Shown here piece by piece: positions 57,694 through 64,000 of a stretch of DNA of 64,000 nucleotides. How positions within the stretch are numbered: position 1 is the first letter of the stretch; each line of letters starts with the position of its first letter. The notes below the pieces were generated by a model. The model did no database searches. It was not told the DNA's origin and saw only the letters and a list, made by a program, of their open reading frames with translations. Made by a program: the position numbers and the translations under genes. The DNA comes from Nocardioides marmotae (lineage in GTDB: Bacteria > Actinomycetota > Actinomycetes > Propionibacteriales > Nocardioidaceae), in contig NZ_CP053660.1 in the NCBI RefSeq assembly GCF_013177455.1, forward strand, positions 930,001 to 994,000. Reading direction: 5' to 3'.

Positions 57694-58634
57694 CCGTCAT
57701 CCCGGAGGAGAGGGGCGTCGAGGTCGTCGTCGCCCAGCAGCAGGAGTCGGTCGCCGCGACCGCCAAGCGCGGGCTGAGCTCCCCGTGGGCCTCGCTGGCC
57801 GCCGTCGTCATCGCCGTGGTCTGGACGATCCCGACCTTCGGGCTCCTGGTCACCTCGTTCCGTCCCGACTCCGAGATCACGCGCAGCGGCTGGTGGACGG
57901 CGTTGTGGAACTGGGACTTCACCCTCGACAACTACGACGAGGTGCTCAACGGCTCGACGACCAACCTGGCGACGTACTTCGTCAACTCGGTCGTCATCAC
58001 GATCCCCTCGGTGCTGATCCCGATCAGCATCGCGACGATGGCGGCCTACGCCTTCGCGTGGATGCGGTTCCCCGGGCGCGACTTCCTGTTCGTGGCGATC
58101 TTCGCCCTGCAGATCGTGCCGATCCAGGTCACGATGATCCCGCTGCTCAAGCTCTACGTGCAGCCGCCGTTCAACCTGATGCCGCTGGCGGGCTCCGACG
58201 CCCCCGGCGGCGGGCTCTACACGATCTGGCTCTCGCACTCGATCTTCGCGCTGCCGCTGGCGATCTACCTGCTGCACAACTTCATGAAGCAGATCCCCGG
58301 CGAGCTCATCGAGTCCGCCCGGGTCGACGGCGCCGGCCACGTGCAGATCTTCACGCGGATCATGCTGCCGCTCATGGCGCCGGCGATCGCGGCGTTCGGC
58401 ATCTTCCAGTTCCTCTGGGTCTGGAACGACCTGCTCGTCGCGCTGGTCTTCGGCTCCAACCCCGAGATCGCGCCGCTGACGGTGCGCCTCGCGGAGCTCT
58501 CGGGCACGCGCGGCCAGGACTGGTACCTGCTCTCGGCGGGCGCGTTCGTCTCGCTCGTGGTGCCGCTGATCGTCTTCCTCGCCCTGCAGCGCTACTTCGT
58601 CCGCGGCCTGCTGGCCGGAAGCGTCAAGGGGTGA
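57690..58634 (+). CDS. sugar ABC transporter permease 2
   Basis: A 314-residue MalG-like permease. After a 30-residue charged cytoplasmic start come six segments, with IPTFGLLVTSFRP and the EAA loop GELIESARVDGAGHVQIFTRIMLP. The C-terminus ALQRYFVRGLLAGSVKG is the standard MalG-type ending. It pairs with permease 1. No ATP-binding subunit is encoded nearby, so a shared MsmK/MalK-type ATPase elsewhere is expected. ATG 57690 overlaps the previous stop. Confidence 0.92.
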   Translation: MTVIPEERGVEVVVAQQQESVAATAKRGLSSPWASLAAVVIAVVWTIPTFGLLVTSFRPDSEITRSGWWTALWNWDFTLDNYDEVLNGSTTNLATYFVNSVVITIPSVLIPISIATMAAYAFAWMRFPGRDFLFVAIFALQIVPIQVTMIPLLKLYVQPPFNLMPLAGSDAPGGGLYTIWLSHSIFALPLAIYLLHNFMKQIPGELIESARVDGAGHVQIFTRIMLPLMAPAIAAFGIFQFLWVWNDLLVALVFGSNPEIAPLTVRLAELSGTRGQDWYLLSAGAFVSLVVPLIVFLALQRYFVRGLLAGSVKG

Positions 58635-58656
58635 CCGGCCCGCGGGTGGGGGCCCG

Positions 58657-59703
58657 ATGACCAGCATCGACGACCTCGCCCGCGAGGTCGGGGTCTCCAC
58701 CGCGACCGTCTCCCGCGCCCTGCGCGGCCTGCCGCGGGTCTCCGCCGCGACGCGCAGTCGCGTGGAGGAGGCGGCGGTGCGGCTGGGCTACGTGCCCAGC
58801 GCCAGCGCCAGCGGGCTCGCGACGGGCCGCACGCGCACCGTCGCGGTCGTGGTGCCGTTCGTGACGCGGTGGTTCTTCGGGACCGTCGTCCACGGCGCCG
58901 AGCAGGTGCTGCGCGAGCGCGGCTACGACCTGCTGCTCTACAACCTCGCCGGCGACCCCGCCGCCCGGCACCGGGTCTTCGGCACGGGCCTGCTCACCAA
59001 GCGCGCGGACGCCGTGCTCGTGCTCGGCCTGACCCCCACTCCCGACGAGGTGCTCCTGCTGCACCGCGGCGGCCGGCCGGTCGGCCTGGTCGGCGCCTCG
59101 GTGGAGGGCTGGCCGAGCGTGCGGATCGACGACCGCGCCGCGGCCCGCTCGGCCGTGCAGCACCTGCTCGACCTCGGTCACCGCCGGATCGGGTACGTCG
59201 GCGGGCTGGGCGAGAGCCCGGTCGACTCGGCCGTCCCGACCAGCCGCCGCGACGGGTACCGCGCCACACTGGCCGACGCCGGGCTCGAGGCCGACCCCGC
59301 GCTGGAGGTCGACGGGATGTTCACGATGACCGGCGGCCTGGCCGCGGGCCGGCACCTGCTGGCGTCCCCGTCACGCCCGACCGCTGTCTTCGCCGCCTCC
59401 GACGAGATGGCGATCGGCGTGCTGCGCGCGGCGCGCGAGGCCGGGCTCGCGGTCCCCGGCGACCTGTCGGTCATCGGCATCGACGACCACGAGGCGGCGC
59501 CGTTCTTCGACCTCTCCACCGTGCGACAGCAGGTCGACGAGCAGGGCCGCACGGCCGCCCGCCAGGTGCTCGCCCGGCTCGGGGAGGCCCCGGCGGACGG
59601 TCCCGCGGAGGTCCCGACGGAGGTGGTGCTGCCGACCGAGCTGGTGCTGCGGGCGACCACCGCGCCACCGGCCCGGCGGCGTACGCCTCAGCGCAGCGAG
59701 TAG
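58657..59703 (+). CDS. LacI-family transcriptional regulator
   Basis: A 348-residue regulator. The N-terminal helix-turn-helix and hinge read MTSIDDLAREVGVSTATVSR and ALRGLPRVSAATRSRV. The periplasmic-binding-like sensor has VAVVVPFVTRWFFGTVVHGAEQ, RIGYVGGLGESPVDSAVPTS, PTAVFAASDEMAIGVLRAA and LSVIGIDDHEAAPFFDLSTV. It probably represses the importer through the two operators upstream of 55220. It starts 22 bases after permease 2 and is the last gene of the operon. Its 3' end overlaps the convergent hemolysin gene by 16 bp. Confidence 0.93.
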   Translation: MTSIDDLAREVGVSTATVSRALRGLPRVSAATRSRVEEAAVRLGYVPSASASGLATGRTRTVAVVVPFVTRWFFGTVVHGAEQVLRERGYDLLLYNLAGDPAARHRVFGTGLLTKRADAVLVLGLTPTPDEVLLLHRGGRPVGLVGASVEGWPSVRIDDRAAARSAVQHLLDLGHRRIGYVGGLGESPVDSAVPTSRRDGYRATLADAGLEADPALEVDGMFTMTGGLAAGRHLLASPSRPTAVFAASDEMAIGVLRAAREAGLAVPGDLSVIGIDDHEAAPFFDLSTVRQQVDEQGRTAARQVLARLGEAPADGPAEVPTEVVLPTELVLRATTAPPARRRTPQRSE

Positions 59704-60425
59704 GTCGCCAGCGAGACGCCGACGTAGTGCGCGGCGAAGGCCAGGACCGTGAAGGTGTGGAAGACCTCGTGGAAGCCGAACCAGTGCGGCCACGGGTCCG
59801 GCCGCTGGAAGCCGTAGACGACGCCGCCGAGCGTGTAGAGCATCCCACCGGCCACGATCATCCCGAACGTCGTGACGCCGATGCCCATGCCGAGCTCGAG
59901 CGCGCCGTCGAGCAGGCCCGGGATGAAGAACACCGCGGCCCAGCCGAGCGCGATGTAGATCGGCACGTAGAGCCAGCGTGGGGCGTCGGTCCAGAAGACT
60001 CGGAAGCCGACGCCGAGCAGCGCCCCCGACCACACCACCGACAGCAGCGTGGCCCGCTGCCCGCCCTCGAGGAGCATGAGCGCGAACGGGGTGTAGGAGC
60101 CGGCGATGAGCAGGAAGATGTTGGAGTGGTCGAAGCGGCGCAGGAACGCCCACGTCCGCGGCGACCAGGTGCCGGTGTGGTAGATCGCCGAGACGGTGAA
60201 CAGCAGCAGCCCGGTCCCGCAGAAGACCGCCGAGCCGACTCGCGTCGTGGCGTCGGGGGAGAGGGCGACCAGCACGATCCCGGCCACCAGGGTGAGCGGC
60301 GCGCTCGCCAGGTGCAGCCAGCCGCGGAGCTTGGGCTTGATCTCGGCGATGGTGTCGTGGAAGGAGTCGCCGAGGTGCTCGAGGCGGTTCTCGAGCCCGG
60401 CGCGCACGTCGTCGGTCCGGCTCAC
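59688..60425 (-). CDS. trhA: hemolysin III family (TrhA/PAQR) membrane protein
   Basis: A 245-residue PAQR-fold protein with seven membrane segments. Motifs: KLRGWLHLASAPLTLVAG with the first His, SAIYHTGTWSPRTWAFLRRFDHSNIFLLIAGSYTPF, and the C-terminal HWFGFHEVFHTFTVLAFAAHYVGV. The conserved His/Ser/Asp set predicts a Zn site as in adiponectin-receptor relatives. TrhA has been linked to membrane fluidity control in bacteria. It is divergent from the prenyl transferase gene, as in Rv1085c-Rv1086. Confidence 0.92.
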   Translation of the reverse strand: MSRTDDVRAGLENRLEHLGDSFHDTIAEIKPKLRGWLHLASAPLTLVAGIVLVALSPDATTRVGSAVFCGTGLLLFTVSAIYHTGTWSPRTWAFLRRFDHSNIFLLIAGSYTPFALMLLEGGQRATLLSVVWSGALLGVGFRVFWTDAPRWLYVPIYIALGWAAVFFIPGLLDGALELGMGIGVTTFGMIVAGGMLYTLGGVVYGFQRPDPWPHWFGFHEVFHTFTVLAFAAHYVGVSLATYSLR

Positions 60426-60504
60426 GAGTCGACGGTACCGACCGCGCCGGCCGAACGCTCCGGTGGCGGGGTGTGACGCTGTACGTCACGGTGGCGGGGC
60501 GGCG

Positions 60505-60510
60505 TACCCT
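60505..60510 (+). promoter_or_regulatory. -10 box of a leaderless prenyl-transferase transcript
   Basis: TACCCT lies 7 bases before the GTG at 60518 and decides that start over the in-frame codon at 60473. Confidence 0.55.
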
Positions 60511-60517
60511 GCTCTGC

Positions 60518-61294
60518 GTGGCGGACTGGAAGCGTGGCCTGCGGCGGGTGCTCTACCCGGCCTACGAGGCTCGGATGCTCCGCCGGCTGTCGACCGAGCA
60601 GCTGCCCAAGCACGTGGGCGTGATGCTCGACGGCAACCGCCGCTGGGCCCGGGCCGTGGGCCGCGACACCGCGCACGGGCACCGGGCGGGCGCCGCCAAC
60701 ATCGAGCCCCTGCTCGGCTGGTGCGACGAGGTCGGCATCGAGGTGGTCACCTTGTGGCTGCTCTCCACCGACAACCTCAACCGCCCGGCCGCGGAGCTCG
60801 CCCCGCTGCTGGAGATCATCGAGGAGGCCGTCGCCAGCCTGGCCGCCCAGCGGCGTTGGCGCCTCCACCCGGTCGGTGCGCTGGACCTGCTGCCGGCCCG
60901 CACCGCCGAGCGGCTCAAGGCCGCGGCCGAGGCGACCCGCGACGTCGACGGGATGCTGGTCAACATCGCGGTCGGGTACGGCGGTCGCCGCGAGATCGCC
61001 GACGCGGTCCGCTCGCTGCTCCAGGAGCACGCCGAGCGCGGCACCAGCCTCGAGGAGCTCGCCGAGCAGCTCGACGTCGAGCACATCGCCGACCACCTCT
61101 ACACCAAGGGCCAGCCCGACCCGGACCTGGTCATCCGCACCTCGGGGGAGCAGCGGCTCGGCGGCTTCCTGCTGTGGCAGAGCGCGAAGTCGGAGTTCTA
61201 CTTCTGCGAGGCCTATTGGCCCGACTTCCGCCGCGTCGACTTCCTCCGCGCCATCCGGGCCTACGCCCAGCGGGAGCGCCGCTTCGGCGCATGA
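60518..61294 (+). CDS. cis-prenyl diphosphate synthase
   Basis: A 258-residue Z-isoprenyl diphosphate synthase, which extends allylic diphosphates with isopentenyl diphosphate for lipid carriers. The active-site Asp lies in VGVMLDGNRRWARAVGRD, followed by GHRAGAANIEPLLGWCDEVG, VVTLWLLSTDNLNRP, VNIAVGYGGRREIADAV, DLVIRTSGEQRLGGFLLWQSAKSEFYFCEAYWPDFR. The short N-terminus MADWKRGLRRVLYPAYEARML matches the Rv1086 (C15 product) type more than long-chain UppS, though product length is not certain. GTG 60518 follows from the promoter. Confidence 0.93.
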   Translation: MADWKRGLRRVLYPAYEARMLRRLSTEQLPKHVGVMLDGNRRWARAVGRDTAHGHRAGAANIEPLLGWCDEVGIEVVTLWLLSTDNLNRPAAELAPLLEIIEEAVASLAAQRRWRLHPVGALDLLPARTAERLKAAAEATRDVDGMLVNIAVGYGGRREIADAVRSLLQEHAERGTSLEELAEQLDVEHIADHLYTKGQPDPDLVIRTSGEQRLGGFLLWQSAKSEFYFCEAYWPDFRRVDFLRAIRAYAQRERRFGA

Positions 61295-61573
61295 CCCCCG
61301 ATCGCTGAGAAGTTTCGCGATGTTCACGCACGCGTCGGGGCGTGTCGCGGCCGGGGGAGCGGCACGCGGCGTACTTTCCGAGGCAGCGGGCGGTGGGGAA
61401 GCCACCCGCGTCGGGAGGTCGGCTCGTGAGCGATCACGACTGCAGCGCAGGGCAGGTCGCCACCTGTCGCGCGCGAGGGGGCCGGCACTCCGGCCTGCCG
61501 GCCCGGTCCCGGTCCACCGTGTGAGCCAGGACCGGGGCGTCGAGTGCGCGTGCCGGTCCGTGAGGGGTGAACC
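61295..61573. other. 279-bp gap upstream of phoH
   Basis: No gene or clear RNA motif is seen. The stretch is GC-rich with several short dyads. GAGGGG at 61563-61567 is the ribosome-binding site of the GTG at 61574. A long leader for phoH is possible. Confidence 0.5.
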
Positions 61574-62935
61574 GTGGCGACCACGGCCAAGCAGACCCGG
61601 ACCACCAGCAGCACCCGCACCAGCGCCCGTCCGGCGCCCTCCGCCCGGACCTACGTCCTCGACACCAGCGTCCTGCTGGCCGACCCCGGCGCGATCCGCC
61701 GGTTCGCCGAGCACGAGGTCGTCCTGCCGGTGGTCGTGATCACCGAGCTCGAGGGCAAGCGGCACCACCCGGAGCTGGGCTTCTTCGCCCGCAGCGCCCT
61801 CCGGATGCTCGACGAGCTGCGGATCACCCACGGCCGCCTCGACGAGCCGGTGCCGGTCGGGGACGAGGGCGGGACGGTGCGGGTCGAGCTCAACCACACC
61901 GACCCCACCTCGCTGCCCTCCGGCTTCCGGCTCGGCGACAGCGACACCCGGATCCTGGCCGTCGCCACGAACCTCGCCGCCGAGGGCCACGCGGTCACCC
62001 TGGTCTCCAAGGACCTCCCGCTGCGGATCAAGGCCTCCGCGGTCGGCCTCGGCGCCGAGGAGTACCGCGCGGAGGCGGTCAGCGACTCCGACACCGGCTA
62101 CTCCGGGATGGCCGAGCTGGAGGTCACCGCCGGCGAGCTCGACGAGCTGTACGACGACGCCGTGCTCGACCTGGTCGAGGCCCGCGACCTGCCCTGCCAC
62201 CAGGGCCTGGTGCTGCTCTCCGACCGCGGCACCGCGCTCGGGCGGGTCGGCCCCGACAAGCGGGTCCACCTCGTCCGCGGCGACCGCGAGGCGTTCGGCA
62301 TCCACGGCCGCTCCGCCGAGCAGCGGATCGCGCTGGAGCTGCTGCTCGACCCCGAGGTCGGCATCGTCTCCCTCGGCGGGCGGGCCGGCACCGGCAAGTC
62401 CGCGATGGCGCTGTGCGCCGGCCTGGAGGCGGTCCTCGAGCGCGGCCAGCACAAGAAGGTCGTGGTCTTCCGGCCGCTGTTCGCCGTCGGCGGTCAGGAG
62501 CTGGGCTACCTGCCCGGCTCGGAGGCCGAGAAGATGGGCCCCTGGGCCCAGGCGGTCTTCGACACCCTCGGCGCGATGACCTCGAAGGAGGTCATCGAGG
62601 AGGTCCTCGACCGCGGGATGCTCGAGGTGCTGCCGCTGACCCACATCCGCGGCCGGTCCCTCCACGACGCGTTCGTCATCGTCGACGAGGCCCAGTCGCT
62701 GGAGCGCAACGTGCTGCTGACGGTGCTCTCGCGGATCGGCGCGAACTCCAAGGTCGTCCTCACCCACGACGTGGCCCAGCGCGACAACCTCCGGGTGGGC
62801 CGGCACGACGGCGTCGTGGCGGTGATCGAGAAGCTCAAGGGCCACCCGCTGTTCGCCCACGTGACCCTCACCCGCTCCGAGCGCTCGCCGATCGCGGCGC
62901 TGGTGACCGAGATGCTGGAGAACGTCACGCTGTAG
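61574..62935 (+). CDS. phoH2: PhoH family protein with PIN domain
   Basis: A 453-residue PIN-PhoH fusion, the toxin/antitoxin-related PhoH2 type with RNA helicase and RNase activity in mycobacteria. The PIN domain (about 26-160) starts [19 protein letters not shown] and contains [17 protein letters not shown] and [15 protein letters not shown]. The PhoH ATPase has Walker [20 protein letters not shown] near residue 272, [20 protein letters not shown] (Walker B) and [19 protein letters not shown]. No separate antitoxin ORF is seen upstream, although the 279-base gap could hold one too short to recognise. Confidence 0.95.
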   Translation: MATTAKQTRTTSSTRTSARPAPSARTYVLDTSVLLADPGAIRRFAEHEVVLPVVVITELEGKRHHPELGFFARSALRMLDELRITHGRLDEPVPVGDEGGTVRVELNHTDPTSLPSGFRLGDSDTRILAVATNLAAEGHAVTLVSKDLPLRIKASAVGLGAEEYRAEAVSDSDTGYSGMAELEVTAGELDELYDDAVLDLVEARDLPCHQGLVLLSDRGTALGRVGPDKRVHLVRGDREAFGIHGRSAEQRIALELLLDPEVGIVSLGGRAGTGKSAMALCAGLEAVLERGQHKKVVVFRPLFAVGGQELGYLPGSEAEKMGPWAQAVFDTLGAMTSKEVIEEVLDRGMLEVLPLTHIRGRSLHDAFVIVDEAQSLERNVLLTVLSRIGANSKVVLTHDVAQRDNLRVGRHDGVVAVIEKLKGHPLFAHVTLTRSERSPIAALVTEMLENVTL

Positions 62936-62937
62936 CC

Positions 62938-63010
62938 ATCGGTCAGGGGCATCGGATAGGGGATCGGCCAGGGCATCGGATAGGGGATCGGATAGGTCAT
63001 CGGTCACGTC
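62938..63010. repeat. 12-bp tandem repeat array after phoH
   Basis: Six near-copies of ATCGGnnAGGnn run from 3 bases after the phoH stop. The 21-base block GGGCATCGGATAGGGGATCGG is exact at 62947-62967 and again at 62971-62991. The later units decay to ATCGGATAGGTC and ATCGGTCACGTC. Confidence 0.8.
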
Positions 63011-63028
63011 CGGTCTGGACCACTGGGG

Positions 63029-63070
63029 CCGGCGGGGCGGGTGTGGCTCGTGTGCCACCCGCCCCGCCGG
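63029..63070 (+). terminator. strong terminator downstream of phoH
   Basis: A perfect 15-bp GC stem (CCGGCGGGGCGGGTG / CACCCGCCCCGCCGG) closes a 12-base loop. It lies about 95 bases after the phoH stop, past the tandem repeat. Confidence 0.75.
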
Positions 63071-63150
63071 ATCGCGGAATCCGCCGGCGGGCCGCTTTTG
63101 CGGGGCCCATGGGTCTCGGGCAAGGTGGCCCGGGTCAGTTGCCTCTACCC

Positions 63151-63909
63151 GTGGGTGTCCCTCTCTTGTCCAAGCACGTCAAGCACGTCCCGAAGCACCG
63201 CGGCTCCGCCGAGCCCCGGCTCTCCCGGGCCCCCCGACAGGCCCTGCGCACCACCGCACTGCTCTCCGGCGTCGCCGTCGCCACGACCGGCGCGGCCATC
63301 GCCAGCGGCGTCGTCCACGAGCCGCCCGCCGTCAGCGCCACGGTCACCGCCGCAACCGGCGACGTGGCCTCGGTGGCCGACGCCCGGCTGACCGGGGCGA
63401 CCACCACCGACGTCCGCACCGACCCGGCCGACCGCACCGACGCGGCGGACTCGGCCGATCGGGGCGGCCTGGGCGACCTGGGCGACCGCGCCGAGCCCGC
63501 GAGCCGGTCCTCGGACCGGCGCGAGCAGGCCGACCCGGCCAAGCAGGCGACCCTCACCCAGGGCATGGGCCGCGGGGCCACCCAGGCGATCACCCGCTCC
63601 CAGGACCTCTCCGAGGCCGACCCCCGCGACATCGCGCGGGCGATGCTGCCCGAGTTCGGCTTCGGCGCCGACCAGTTCTCCTGCCTGGACTCGCTGTGGG
63701 TCAGCGAGAGCGACTGGCGCATCGACGCCGACAACCCCACCTCCTCGGCGTACGGCATCCCGCAGGCGCTCACCCAGCTGCACGACCTGCCGGCCGACTA
63801 CATGACCTCCGCGGCCTCGCAGATCCGGTGGGGCCTGGGCTACATCCGCGACGCCTACGGGTCGCCGTGCAACGCCTGGTCCTTCAAGCAGGGCCACAAC
63901 TGGTACTGA
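63151..63909 (+). CDS. secreted lytic-transglycosylase-like protein
   Basis: An exported protein of about 252 residues. A basic N-terminus (SKHVKHVPKHRGSAEPRLSR) leads to a signal segment (TTALLSGVAVATTGAAIASGVV). A long Asp/Arg-rich linker with DRTDAADSADRGGLGDLGDR follows. The C-terminal 80-residue domain reads CLDSLWVSESDWRIDADNPT, SSAYGIPQALTQLHDLP, QIRWGLGYIRDAYGSPCNAW and ends in HNWY. The ESxW..Y G.PQ pattern is that of actinobacterial transglycosylase/lysozyme-like wall enzymes. The start is unclear: GTG 63151, TTG 63166 and ATG 63109 are all in frame. The repeat-rich linker and Cys pair suggest wall exposure. Confidence 0.8.
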   Translation: MGVPLLSKHVKHVPKHRGSAEPRLSRAPRQALRTTALLSGVAVATTGAAIASGVVHEPPAVSATVTAATGDVASVADARLTGATTTDVRTDPADRTDAADSADRGGLGDLGDRAEPASRSSDRREQADPAKQATLTQGMGRGATQAITRSQDLSEADPRDIARAMLPEFGFGADQFSCLDSLWVSESDWRIDADNPTSSAYGIPQALTQLHDLPADYMTSAASQIRWGLGYIRDAYGSPCNAWSFKQGHNWY

Positions 63910-63937
63910 CCGCTGTGGCGGTCGTCCTGGCGGCCGG

Positions 63938-64000
63938 TCAGTAGCCGGGCGGCGAGGGCGCTGCGGTGCGCGACCCGGTGTTCACCGCGATGTCGGCGAG
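63938..64000 (-). CDS. possible 3' end of a gene entering from the right edge
   Basis: On the minus strand a frame open at the window edge reads LADIAVNTGSRTAAPSPPGY and then TGA. It would be convergent with the transglycosylase gene. Only 20 codons are visible, so neither the reading frame nor a family can be confirmed. Confidence 0.3.
   Translation of the reverse strand, partial: LADIAVNTGSRTAAPSPPGY

Noticed and set aside
61340..61573. Possible riboswitch in the leader of phoH
   Set aside because: Short matches to cobalamin-like GGGAAGCC and GGGGTGAA were seen, but no consistent fold could be drawn, and the latter is the ribosome-binding site.
62938..63010. CRISPR-like array
   Set aside because: The 12-bp units are contiguous with no spacers and no cas genes are near.
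63070..63165. Possible c-di-AMP (ydaO) riboswitch before the wall-enzyme gene
   Set aside because: GGAATCCGCC and GGGTCAG look vaguely similar, but the space is too short and the conserved GGGGGACCC and 3' elements are missing.

Overview
The window is very GC-rich and carries GTG starts, 4-bp ATGA/GTGA gene overlaps, a mycothiol S-conjugate amidase (mca), and DUF501, DUF3068 and DUF4307 proteins. Together these point to an actinomycete, most likely of the Nocardioides / Propionibacteriales type (the family-level placement is an inference). Several core blocks match, from general knowledge, the order in Mycobacterium tuberculosis: eno / FtsB-like / DUF501 / ppx (Rv1023-Rv1026), cbs / metB / greA / DUF4307 / mca / small membrane protein (Rv1077-Rv1083), and hemolysin III / Z-prenyl synthase (Rv1085c-Rv1086) followed by phoH. 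Accessory DNA sits between these blocks.

Layout. 0-10.8 kb: SnoaL-like protein, amidase, the eno-ftsB-DUF501-ppx run, a YtxH-like protein, a family 5 uracil-DNA glycosylase, an ACT protein and peptide deformylase, a tRNA with anticodon UAA, a methyltransferase behind a MerR-type promoter, a Bax-inhibitor-1 protein, a large palindromic repeat and an SGNH hydrolase. 10.8-25.1 kb: cbs, a DUF35/thiolase pair behind a KstR-like operator, a potassium channel fused to a DUF6325-like domain, YchJ, a MoxR-type ATPase plus VWA pair, a three-gene secreted-protein operon, DUF3068, TauE/SafE, YigZ, a 27-codon remnant, DinB and an ABC1 kinase.

25.4-43.6 kb is the most distinctive part: 18 genes on one strand that look like one catabolic cluster. 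It encodes a flavin/Fe-S reductase, a methyltransferase with a 104-aa protein and a SnoaL-like protein, a NitT/TauT-type ABC importer, an SDR, an M20-like protein with a degenerate active site, an alpha/beta hydrolase with His at the nucleophile position, an Ohr/OsmC protein, an IclR regulator, a class III CoA transferase, a cyclase, an MmgE/PrpD protein, a hydantoinase-type amidohydrolase, a CitE-like lyase and a DUF3891 protein. A possible logic is uptake, ring reduction, cyclic-amide opening, amide cleavage, CoA activation, (de)hydration and retro-aldol cleavage. The substrate is unknown.

43.6-50.7 kb returns to core genes: msrA, metB, an AI-2E-type membrane protein, threonine ammonia-lyase, greA, DUF4307, mca and a small membrane protein. 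50.8-53.8 kb holds three tandem secreted endonuclease/exonuclease/phosphatase-fold paralogues with short tandem repeats around the third. 53.9-59.7 kb has a methyltransferase, a thioredoxin, and a sugar ABC importer (no ATPase) with its LacI regulator and two visible operators. The window ends with TrhA-type hemolysin III, a cis-prenyl transferase, PhoH, a 12-bp repeat array, a strong terminator, a secreted transglycosylase-like protein and the 3' end of a gene entering from the right edge.

Many genes here have a TANNNT -10 box 6-7 bases before the start codon, which suggests leaderless transcripts. Starts were chosen from overlaps, ribosome-binding sites and conserved N-termini. Nothing was checked against a database.
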